From the NCBI GenBank assembly GCA_014706295.1, contig JACSVZ010000004.1, forward strand, positions 89,783,047 through 89,847,046: DNA of 64,000 bases, given 5' to 3'. Shown one piece after another: positions 1 through 10,258 of the stretch. Each line of letters opens with the position of its first letter. Positions within the stretch are counted from its first letter, which is position 1. The DNA comes from Lycocorax pyrrhopterus obiensis. Lineage: Eukaryota > Chordata > Aves > Passeriformes > Paradisaeidae. The notes beneath the pieces are model-generated. The model made no database searches, was not told the origin of the DNA, and was given only the letters and a program-made list of their open reading frames with translations. A program made the translations under genes and the position numbers.

Positions 1-1165
1 GACCATCTCCAAGGATGTAGTTTTCTCCAACATTTCCAGGAAACTCTGACCAACTTCATGCTTAAAATGTTTTTTTTCTTATATCTAATCAAAATTTCCT
101 GTGTTGCAACTTGAGCCTGTTGCTTTTTGTCTTGTCACTATGCGCTTTTGAGAGTCTGTCTCCACCTTCTCTATACCACTATATAATACATATAATAGGG
201 TCTCTCCTTAGCTTACTTTTTCCAAAGGCTCAACAAACTGAATTTCTTCAGCGTCTCCTCACATGGCACATGCACCAGAACCCTAATCATCTTGATCATA
301 CACAGCTGGATTAATTCAAGTCCATCCAGGACTTTCTGGCAATGAGGAAGCCAAACTAGATACAGCTTTTGAAGTACATTCTCATAAATACTCAATTGAG
401 AGAGAATCACTCTCCACAACTGTCTAGCTACTTCTCTCCTAAGAGAGTATGTGGTGAGCTTTCTTCTTTTGCGTGTCTGGCTCATCTTCAATTTGGAACT
501 ACCGTTACTTTCTGTAATGCTCCTTGCTATCCAGACAGCGTGTAATCTGTCCCGTTGCACTGAATTACCTCATTCCAGATGAAAGACTGCATTTTCTTTT
601 ATTGACACTCATGATCTTTCTTCTGCTATATCTTCTGCTAGGTTGGGTTCCTCTGAATAGCACCATGTTAATTGCTTCCCCTAGTTTGGTGTTGGCTGCT
701 AAATTGCTGAGTACTGCAATCTGTTACGTCAGCAAAGTTAAGGAGCTGTATTGCTCTCAGTAGCAATTCCTCAGTAATGCCACTAGAAACCAGCCAAAAG
801 CTGGAATCATTAATCACACCCGTTTACAGCTTATGGCCCATCCAATTTTCCATCCATCCCATTGACCACTTATCCAGTCCATATGAAGCCAAGTTGACTA
901 CAAGCCTTACTGTCAAAGACCACAACATCCAGTGCTCTCCTTTTACCCACAGAGTTCATCTATCTCATCACAACACATAGTTGGGCTGGGCAGGCATATT
1001 TTGCCTTTGGTAAACCCATTCTCTCTGTTCTCAGTCATCTTATACGAGTCCTCATGTCCTTTATGTTCCCAGTAATGGCTTCCAGGTGGCTGATTAAAAC
1101 TAGTAATCCAGATCCTCCTTCTTGATCTTGCTGAAGATGTGTGTGACATTTGATTTCCTTCCATC
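1..1165 (-). mobile_element. Old CR1 LINE, RT to C-terminal region, minus strand, cut by window start
   Basis: Read on the minus strand, this follows the order of a CR1 ORF2: a reverse-transcriptase part near 945-1165, then the C-terminal region, with the 3' end running off the left edge. A broken frame at 943-1167 contains ENGFTKGKICLPS, comparable with the GFTKGKSCLTNL motif before RT catalytic block A in CR1 proteins. Further left, plus-strand text such as 'ggctcaacaaactgaatttc' and 'ttgcttttt..cttgtcacta' corresponds to the conserved 3' part of old CR1s. Stops and indels break every frame, so this is a long-dead copy. The family is recognised from memory. The subfamily is unknown and the borders are approximate. 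Confidence 0.75.
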
Positions 1166-2869
1166 ACACTATTACAAGAATTTTATAATTTATTTACATA
1201 TTATGAAATATATTTAATCAGGTTTAGGAATATGTACTATTAAACAAATGATAATTTGGGGTTTTGTTTTCTTTAAATGTAGGGATTCTGAATTAAATAA
1301 TTTGGGTTTTTCCTCTCATCTTTAACTTCACATCATTAATCAGTTTGTCTTACTTTCTGTGAAAGCAAAGACCAATATGATTGTTCAGAGAAATAGACAA
1401 CAAAATTTTAACACTAGAGCAAATTGCAACATCATGAGCAAGTCTGCAAATGCTGGTGAATAAAAGCTATTAATTACTCCATTTGTCCCTAAAATGTTTA
1501 GATTATACTTTTCTTGGAATAATGCTAGTCATTGAAATGCTGTTGTGATTCAGGAAGTTGCAGCTTCTTCTGCTTGTTTTTGTTTATATTATATATTCAT
1601 GAAAAAAAGGAATGTGCTAAATTACACTGAATAAGAAGATAGAGCAGAATTTGATTTAGATTTAAGATATTTATGCTAATTTCATTGTTTTTTCTCTGGA
1701 AAAAGAATCTTGAATGTCTCTTTTATTAGAAAGACTTTGTTTTCATACAGCAAATACTTCGATTTCATATAACAGGGTTTTTTCCAACTGTTTTATTTTA
1801 ATTACTATTATTATCTACCAGACAGTATTCACAAAGTCTTAAATACTTTTCTTTAACAATCTTTAACAATTCTTTTACTGATCTAGTACAAGCTATTGCT
1901 ATTGTAAATAAAGTATTTCAGTTACTCAAAGTTAGACATATTCTTCATGGTATAAAAGTCCTTTACAGAGACAACACAATCTCTTCTTACTTCTTACCCT
2001 TCAAACTCTGTTTCTTTGGCATTTGCATTTTCCTTTTCCCTCCTGTGTTACTAAAAAGCATCCACAGTTAATAATCATAATTTTTTTACCAGTACTTATT
2101 CCTGGAATCCTGTAAAGCACAGCAAAGATCTCATTTATTTAAAATAATGAGAGCTATATTCTTGGATTGCTCCAAGGAATTCTTTTGACTGAAATTTTGG
2201 TAATTTTTCTGTAGCAGTATTTGGAATTTAACAGTATGAAACCTGTCTTCAGTTCCCCAAACACAAGAATACAAAACTGTCTCCGAGATATTTGGCTTGC
2301 ATCTGTGAAAACGCTTTGGGGACAATTCAGCCATTTTTTCTTCTCTAAAATTAAAGTAAAGCATATTGAGAAGATTATTTGTTTTAGTTTGATTAATAAA
2401 CATGTTTTATTTTCTTCTGTAAAAATGAAATAAAAATTAATTTATGAAGGTCTAGCCCAGGAATTTGCATCACACTATTCTAGAATTTATATTTTATTTT
2501 CTGAAAATCAAGAACATCAAACACAGTCCTGAAGGTGTATTTTCAGAAGTGTTATAAATAGTCAATCTGCTTCAGTCTCATTCAAGAACAGCCTGATGAC
2601 AGTGGAAAGGGCCTTTACTCTTTGTCTAAAATTCCTAAAACAGAATTATGCCCTGTTCTACTCATTTTGATAGTGCTTTGAATATCATCAAAAATCATTA
2701 TAAAGAACATATTGTTTCCTAAATATGGACATTCATACTTGAGTGAAGGAAAAGGAGTAGAATTGGAAGTACATAGAAATTTAACGCCAGAACCGAATTC
2801 ACTTGACGGTGATTCAGCTCCCATGAGGGTGGTAAGATATGAACCCTATATACATATCAGAAAACATTA
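1166..2869. other. AT-rich stretch, no gene recognised
   Basis: No open frame resembles a known protein and no repeat family is recognised. Small slippage-type duplications occur, for example 'ctttaacaat' twice near 1851-1870. The frame at 2131-2403 (minus) and the overlapping one at 2221-2433 (plus) are AT-rich and look like chance. Confidence 0.5.
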
Positions 2870-2932
2870 ATTGCTTTGAACTTCAGTGATCCTTGTGGGT
2901 CCCGTCCAACTCAGGAGATTCTATGACAATTT
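2870..2932 (+). mobile_element. CR1-type 3' tail fragment, plus strand
   Basis: The string 'gatccttgtgggtcccgtcc' followed by 'aactcaggagattctatgac' matches the last part of a CR1 3' UTR. Only about 60 bases remain. The same tail is used by the CR1-mobilised SINE at 40924-41061, so this could be the end of either a LINE or a SINE copy. No tRNA-like head is visible upstream. Confidence 0.65.
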
Positions 2933-5689
2933 TTGTGTGATTCTTTTGCAAACAGCAATCATGTATTCAAGTTGAACATTTGTGGTTGCTTGATTACTGG
3001 TACTTTAAAACACTAAGCGATCTGTTATTTTCTTGGCTGTTGTCCATTCTGTTTTACACTCTTAAACACAATCTTATCACAACAATAAAAATTTTAATAC
3101 TGAAGCACACCTACACTGGGTAGCATTACATGTATTGGTCATTGTGTTGTAGATTTGCTTTTCATGTGCCAACAAAGTACTGGAGTCTTATAAACAGGAC
3201 AAATATTGCTTCTAATGGTCACATTTATCAGTGTAGCAACAAGGATATTGCATTCCTAAAGTGCCAGTTATAATTCATATATTTATTCATTGATTAGTTT
3301 ACTAATTAGTGCTTTAACATATTTTATACTGTAATATGTTGTTATATATGTATCATTATATACTACTTGTGTACTTTAATATACTCTAGTGAATATTCCT
3401 AATGTGCTCTACATGCTTTCATTATAACTCTAAGTGTTGCATAATATACAGCAAGAATATTGTAGTCTAAAAGTCTGGTGATCTGTAGGGGTTGCTCTAA
3501 ATAAGGAATAATCACTTATTGAATATTAATGCTGTTTTCTATTATTTTTGTTTGGAGGAGGATGGCAGTTCAGAAGCATAAGAGTATTTTTTGTAGTAGA
3601 AATCATTATGTATATTTTGTGACAGTAAATGACATTCAGAATGATGTATTTTCCTTAAATATGAATATTTTGCTTATAGCCATTGTTGATTCAGCTGTCA
3701 GCAGTTGTAAGATATTGAAATTAAAAATGGAAGCAGTTGGCTTGACTGTTTTCAATTGGAAATCATGGTTATCATGACATGACGTATTGGAGAGTCATCT
3801 TTGTTGTGCACGTATCACCAAACACCAAAATACCAAAATTTTAGTTGTCTTAATTTTCCTTCGTGTTAGTGTCACAGTATCATAATATTTCCCCTTTATA
3901 AAGTAGTATCTATAGAAGTTTCATAAAAGAGATAACTAATTAATCTGTCACATTAATAGTTTATATGTTCTTCTATTGCAGAGCTGCAAAGTCAGATACT
4001 CATAGGAATATTTTATACTAGAAAGCAGACAGGTATTTTTTTAAAAAGCATCTTCTGTGGCAATGTCAGTGGAATTTGGAAAACTGTTAGCCTCTGACAT
4101 ACCTAGAACAATGCAAATGTAAAGTATAGGTTAGGATCGGTACTCGGAATAAATTCTAATTGTGGGAGGAGGACAATTCAATTCATGTAGAAGGGACTTC
4201 ATTATTTAAGTCAAACTTTGCTGGCAAAAGGAGTGAACCTTTATGCTATGCACCATGCCTCTTTTATGTGGCCACTTTCTAACTTGAATTGTTTGCCTAT
4301 GGGTAACATAGCTCACAAGTGTAACCACTTCAGGTCACTACACAGCGAACCAGAAATACATCCATTTCCATCCACTTTCCATTTCTTTATCTAGCTATAT
4401 GCCTAAGAGAGAAGACAGATGGACACATGAATCTGTGCAAATAGTTGGTTCAGACAGTGCAGTTTTCACAATTCAAAATGATCTAAAAGATTTAGTGTAC
4501 AATGCTGAAATTTCACAGACAACCAATCAATTTAGTTGGGTGTGACATATTTTCTCACCAAGACATTTGGCTTAACATTAATAGCAGCATTTCTTTGTCT
4601 ATCTTAAGCAGTTAAACTCTCCATTAAACTTTACATGATTGTGCCTAGCATTGATGCTCAGATGGCAAGTGTCCACTTCCTTATAAAATAATCTCCATCC
4701 ACTTTATGTATTTTATGGATTTCATTTTCTTCTTCAATATTAAAAAGATTTATTGAAAAATAACATATTCTGGACAGAGTTCACCTTGTCCACCTCTTTT
4801 AAAGGTGTGGTAAAGATGATCCTGCAGATTTTAAAGTGTATGTTTTTAGAAGTGTTAAATATTCTGCAGGGCTACTAAGAAATGAAGTATCTTCTTTCAT
4901 TGCGTTGTTTGAATATATCATTGGATTATTTTTAAAAGGTAAAAAGTTTTTATTGAACAATTCCACCTTTGACATAATTATCAGTATTTTGAGGATTTCC
5001 TTTAGGTAGCAGAAAGTGCTATGAGACAGTTTTCTTTAGGGATTCCTTTGTTATAAATAATTTCACCAGTTTATTCTTTCTTATATCAGGAAATTACTGC
5101 GTCATCATTGCACATGGTCTCAGTGAAATGCCACTGTTATCTACTTTCTTCTTCATAACTTCACTATGCTAAAAGTAGAGGTTAACAGAATTTTCCTGTA
5201 CAGTGTTGCTACATTCAAACCCAGAATCTCTTCTCAGCTATTTAAACTGTTTCTAAATATTCTGATAGTGAAACCAAAAATACCAGTCTATGATGGCATC
5301 TTTGTAGAAGCTCCCATTTGTCTTCCACCTAGATAACAACAGTAGAAGATATCAGTTTACAGGTACTTAAGCGATTCCATGAAAAAAAAAAATCTATTTT
5401 TTTTTCTACCTGTTTTGAGACAGCTACTGATTTTCAGTGCTGTGGTAAGATTACCTCACATTTAGGAAAATAATTGTACACTTTGCCATTTGGCATAATT
5501 ATTATAAATCACAGCTAACTTGTTCTTCACTGCCCACAAGCAATATTCAGGTGTTATTATAAAGCTTACTCTATTTCCTAGAATGAGTTTTTCTTTTCTC
5601 ATGTATGCCCTAAACTGACCTAAGCCTAAGAATCACAAGTCTAAGAATTTTTAAAAATTCCTATTGCTGGAAGTTTTTTCCACTAAGGC
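2933..5689. other. AT-rich stretch, no gene recognised
   Basis: Mostly AT-rich sequence without recognisable repeats. The frame at 3529-3777 resembles no family I know. A short exon-like segment at 3982-4032 is listed under findings. No other structure stands out. Confidence 0.5.
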
Positions 5690-5815
5690 ATTGTAGAGAT
5701 CAGTGAGGTCTCTGTGAGCCTTCTCTTCTCCAGACTAAACAACCCCAATTCCCTCAGATGCTCCTCATAGACATGCTTTCTAGAACCTTCATCAGCTTCA
5801 TTGTTCTTCTTTATT
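5690..5815 (-). mobile_element. CR1 fragment, minus strand
   Basis: Plus-strand text 'ccttctcttctccagactaa' and 'ccctcagatgctcctcatag' is the reverse complement of the conserved CR1 segment encoding the LRELGLFSLEK-like region. Both ends are truncated. The right end abuts a retroviral LTR fragment, so the boundary near 5815 is approximate. Confidence 0.75.
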
Positions 5816-5963
5816 GTTTTATTTCATTTTAATTATTAAACTGCTCATCTCAGCCCCTGAGTTTTCTCACTTTTACCTTTCTGTTTCTCCCCTTTCCACT
5901 GAGGATGAGTGAGCAGGTTGCTGTGTAGTGCTTAGTTGCCGGCTGGGGTTAAGCTATGATACA
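5816..5963 (+). mobile_element. 3' part of an endogenous-retrovirus LTR, plus strand
   Basis: The segment has the 3' portion of the same LTR family seen complete at 6774-7341: a 'ttattaaactgctcatctca' stretch, 'gagttttctcacttttacct', a 'gagtgagcag' block, then 'tagttgccggctggggttaa' and a terminal 'gctatgataca'. This family is abundant in neoavian genomes. I believe it is ERVL-related but cannot prove the class from an LTR. The 5' part is missing and replaced by CR1 sequence. There is no coding capacity. Confidence 0.75.
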
Positions 5964-6773
5964 AGGCAAAGAGAAAAACATAAGAACCACTGCATGATGA
6001 CCTTTAGGAGACCTTGCCTTGAAATAATAATCAAACTTCTGTTCCATGTTTGCATTTCCTTCATGATCTGTGCTCAGAAAGGAAAACACAGAAGTACCTG
6101 ACACAGGAATAGATGTACAGAAGAGACACTAAAATGGATTTAAAAGTATTGTTTTGTTGAATATTGGTAACACAGTATTAGATTAAAAACAGAAGGTCAG
6201 TTTCATTTCTGCAATCATCTCACATACATGGAACTCCCTCCCTTTACTGCTATGTGTCAGTACCCATCTGGACCCAAGCTACAAGCAAATTCCATCTGGT
6301 TGAGATTTAGCAATGACATTGTCAAGCATGAAATACTGGACATTTGCAGATATCCACAGAAAATGTCTGATACTCAGCTAGAATGCTTTAATTTTTGATG
6401 TCTGCTTCTATGTTATTCAGCTATTTGCAATATTAAGCCTTCAAACGGGAGGCCAATTAACATTTTCAGCCTCTGGGCAGGTGCCTCAATACTTTTGCAA
6501 CTGTGACTTAAAATTGCAGAATATGATCTGGACCCTGGGCCCTTAAACTTTTACCTACATTGGCCAGAGTAGGGTTTCATTTGTTTTGTTTTAAGAGACT
6601 GGCAAAGGAGGATTGTTAGAAATGACCTTATAACTGCAGTTATCTATTCCTTCCCTGTTGCATAATATTTGAATCTTTTAGGTCCTGTTCAGGCAAAAAT
6701 TCTTGGGGTAAGTTGTCATAACTTACTGGTACTGAAAGGGGATTTACATTTTATTTAGAATATAGCCCACACA
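5964..6773. other. Unique-looking spacer between two LTR copies
   Basis: No gene or repeat is recognised. The stretch separates the LTR fragment at 5816-5963 from the full LTR at 6774-7341, both in the same orientation. It contains no gag, pol or env-like frame, so the pair does not look like the two ends of one provirus. Confidence 0.5.
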
Positions 6774-7341
6774 TGTGCAATGGATTCAGCTGGGATGGAG
6801 TCAAATCTTCTAAATAGCAGCTTGTATGCTGCTGTGTTTTAGATTTTTAACCAAAACAATGCTGGTGACACACCAATGTTTTAGTTCTTGTTGAACAGCC
6901 TTTGCACAGCATCAAGGCCATCTATCTGTCACTCTGCCCACCCCCCACAGTGATTAGACTGGGGGTGTGCAAAAGATTGGGAAGAAACAGAACCATGCAG
7001 ATGACCTAAATCACCAAAATAGATATTCCATGCCAAATAATGTCATGGTTAGTAGTAAAATGCAGGAGAGCTTGTTTAGGGAGTTTAGCTATCTTTCACA
7101 AGGGAACTGGCTGGGTATCAGCCTATCTGTGGGAGGTGGTGATTGATTGTGTTTGCATCACTTGTCTTGTTTTGTCTTCTCTCTCTCTTCTACTTTTGCT
7201 TTTTAAACTATTTTTATCACTATCCATGAGTTTTCTGACTCTTCCTCTTCCTTTTCTCCTCCCCTGTCACACTGGAGGTCAGGGTGGGGGAGAATAAGCA
7301 AGCCGCTGTGGTACAGAGCTGCCTACTAGGGTGAACCCACA
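6774..7341 (+). mobile_element. Solo LTR of an endogenous retrovirus, plus strand
   Basis: The element starts with TGTG at 6774 and ends in CCACA at 7341. The order of blocks fits the neoavian LTR family also found at 17840-18547: a 'cagctgggatggagtc' start, 'caatgctggtgacac', 'catcaaggcc', 'gggggtgtgcaaaagattgg', 'gatattccatgcc', then 'aactatttttatcactatcc', 'gagttttctgactcttcctc' and a 'ctgcctactagggtgaaccc' end. No internal retroviral region flanks it, so it is best read as a solo LTR left by recombination. I see no clear target-site duplication. The open frame at 7040-7297 lies inside the LTR and is not a gene. Confidence 0.8.
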
Positions 7342-8735
7342 AAAATGTGAAACAGAATATATTCAGAAAAGTATCAGAAGGTGCCATAGGATCTTTATCA
7401 ATATTGAATCCTCTGGATTTGTTTTTTTTGGATCATCTAGAAGAATGTATGTTAATTTCAAGACTTTGAGATAGGCATGGAACATAAATTACCAGCATTA
7501 TTGCAGATGAAGAGATTACAGGTGATGGCATTAGAAGTTTAGTAATGAAGGTAAGAAGTTTTGATTTGAAAATATGAAACATTAGCCTTAACTTGTGTAC
7601 TGAATAAACACACATTTGCATTTATGTTGAAACACCTGAAAATAAAATACTTTTTTAATATCTACATGTCAGTGTTCAGTTAAGATAAAATTACTTTCCA
7701 TTCAAATAGAGAATGAATATATACATTAATTTAGATTAAAATATTTCAAGTGATTCAATATTCTTTTCAGCAGTTATGAATACTTCATCTAATGGAATTC
7801 ACTTTTCATGCACAAAACTTTAAAAAAATCAAAGGAAATGTTCTATAAAACCTTTTTTTTTTGGTCAAAATACTCTTGATTAACATTCCAGCCATGTAGT
7901 GTAAAATATACTAATTATAGTGCTACTGTACATGACAGAGATTAACCACAACTTACTTAATAACTTCCTATGAAAAGGATAGTTTATTCAAATTAGGAAA
8001 GCTTGTTTCACTAAATGCGCTCAAATAACTGACAGAAAATTAATTATGTTATTAGTCAAAGAAGCTGCACTTTATTTGCTAATATTTGCTACAAAGTATT
8101 TTGTGCAATTGTCATGTTTTATTGTGTAACTTTTTATACCCTGTAGTAGCTAAAACACTTGTGATTCACTGTGAATGTATTAAGATCTGATGTCAGTGTA
8201 CTAATCAAGAGAATACAGTGAGAGTGGAGCACCTGACCATGCTTAGACAGGCTCTCCACCTGTATATTCTTGGCCTTGTGCTGCTTCCTAGCAATATATC
8301 AATACACGTTAAGAGGGTATGCTGAATTTGTAAATTAAATCAATTAAATGGTCAATTGAATTTTTTTCCATAAAGATCTCTTATTCATATAAATCGAAAT
8401 AAAAATAAACTTTAGTTGCATCTATTCAAACCTGTAGTCATCAATACCTATAGAAGTTTTACAGCATCTACTTATATGTGCATCTTATCTCTCTTGTTCA
8501 ACACGGAAAATCAAACAATGAGAACATCACAAATGAAGCTATGAGTTTAAAACTAGTCAATAAAACTTTTCCAGTTTAAAGGATTTCATGCCTTTCATAG
8601 ATGGATGCAACTGGCCATCTGGCAAATAGAATAAATGTTCTGTGAAGTTCATTTTTATCAGTGTGTAGGGAAAATATATTTAGAACATTTAACATTGTGC
8701 TATAAAGATAAATTAAGGATAATGAATTACTGTGC
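7342..8735. other. AT-rich stretch, no gene recognised
   Basis: AT-rich sequence with short poly-A and poly-T runs. The small frames at 7433-7621 and 8576-8794 (minus) resemble nothing known. No repeat family is recognised. Confidence 0.5.
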
Positions 8736-9912
8736 TGTACTTCAAAAACATAGGAAGCAATAGGGTACTGGTCAGGCAAGAAAGTCTTCACCAAGTCAGC
8801 CAGGCTTATAAGGACAGCTTTAAACTAGACTTACCAGAGGAAGGGGATAGATTTTTGAGTAAAGAAAGAACCAGGGAATGCTGGTGCATTAGGAACAACC
8901 CTGGAAACACCTGTGAAATGCCTCAAAGGAATTAGGTCATGTTTCTCTAAAATGGTGACATACTCAATAGCCCAACTGAAATGAGCACACCAATGAAGTA
9001 GAATAAGTCAAAAAACCAGGAGATGATGGAAGCCACTGTGCATCTAGAAATCTAGGATCTAATCCCTAGTACTGAAAGCTGGTGGGATGAATCACACAGC
9101 TGGAGCACTGCAAACAATTGTTATAAACAAGTAATTTATACAAACAGGCAAAGAAGGAGAGACTAGGGCATGGATTACTTTCTGTATATATAAAAACTGG
9201 ATTGATTGCACAGACCTATCTTTGAATAACAACAATGAACAGGTTGAGAGCTTGTGGATGAAAATTAGACGCCAAATCAACAAAGCCTTGTGGTCGATGT
9301 TTACTACTGGCTGCCTGATGAAGAGAGAGATGTTGACAAATCCTTCTTCAACTACGGGAAGCACCATGTTCACCGATCCTGCTGTGGCATTCACATCTGC
9401 TGGAAAAGCAGCACAGGAGGTTGTAAGCAATCCTGGAGGTTCTTTGAGTGCATCAACTTTTTAATTAATGTGATAGTCTGACAAGAGGAGAAGCATTACG
9501 AGACCTGTTGCTGGCCAGCACAGATGAACTAATAGATGTCAAGACTGCTGGCAGCTTGGGCTGCAGTGACCGTGCCATGGTGATCACATTCTTAATGCAC
9601 ATGTGAAGTGGAAGAGTAGAGTCAAGAGACTGAATTTTAGAACTTTCAGTTCTTTGATGGATTTTTGGATGGAACCCCTGGGAAACTGGCCTCAGGGACA
9701 AAGAAGATGAACAAAACCAACTGTTCTTTAAGGAAATCTTAGAGTGCAAAAGCTCGTGTAAGGGATCAGACAAGGAAGGCAGAAGACTAACGCAGTTGGC
9801 TGATGTAGTTGCTAACCTTCTCTCCATTGTATTTGAAAAGTCACAGCATTCAGGCAAAGATCCCAAAGACTGCAGAAAGGGAATTTCACACCCATTTTTG
9901 CAAAGGGAGAAA
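8736..9912 (+). mobile_element. CR1 LINE, leader plus endonuclease part of ORF2, plus strand, dead
   Basis: The start, around 'ggtactggtcaggcaagaaa' and 'aggcttataaggacagcttt', matches the region before the ORF2 endonuclease of avian CR1s. From about 9040 the sequence encodes pieces of an APE-type endonuclease in several frames. One frame at 9290-9481 gives VDVYYWLPDEERDVDKSFF and then HICWKSS. Another, 9487 onward, gives GEALRDLLLASTDELIDVK and then AGSLGCSDRAMV. The family normally has a catalytic SDH where this copy has SDR (codon 9571-9573). The following part ('tggatggaacccctgggaaa', 'ggaaggcagaagactaacgc') fits the linker towards the reverse transcriptase, which is absent. Frameshifts and stops are frequent. 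Confidence 0.8.
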
Positions 9913-9935
9913 AGGAGAACTTTGAGTACTTCTGA

Positions 9936-10258
9936 TCAGACAGACTTTCAGTATACAGAAGGGGGCCTGTAATGACAGAACAAGGTGGAATGTCTTTAAA
10001 CTGAAAGAGGCTATATTTAGATTGGACATAAGAGTTTTTTTATGATGAGGGTGGGGAGACACTGGAACAGCTTGCCCAGAGAAGTTGTGGGTGCCCTAAG
10101 CCTGGAAGTGTTCAAGGCCAGATTGGATGGGACTTGGAGTCTGACCAAGGTGCCCCTGACCATGACAGGAACTAGATGATCTTTATGACCCCTTCCAACT
10201 CAAACCATCCTGTGATTCTAGATTCTGCGATTCTATATTCTATGATTCCATTATTCTG
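9936..10258 (+). mobile_element. CR1 3' end (C-terminus and 3' UTR), plus strand
   Basis: Typical CR1 3' sequence: 'gaggctatatttagattgga', 'gagacactggaacagcttgc', 'gaagttgtgggtgcc', 'ttcaaggccagattggatgg', 'gatgatctttatgacccctt', and a tail with repeated 'gattctatattctatgattc'. It lies directly after the endonuclease region in the same orientation, with no RT between. This is either one internally deleted element or two neighbouring insertions. Confidence 0.85.

Noticed and set aside
5964..6773. Interior of a provirus between two same-strand LTR pieces
   Set aside because: No gag, pro, pol or env-like frame or primer-binding site is visible.
7040..7297. 85-codon plus-strand frame with a hydrophobic stretch
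   Set aside because: It lies inside the LTR at 6774-7341 and is translated from the pyrimidine-rich LTR 3' half.
9092..9866. Minus-strand frames of 112 and 133 codons
   Set aside because: They are antisense to the CR1 endonuclease region, which reads on the plus strand.
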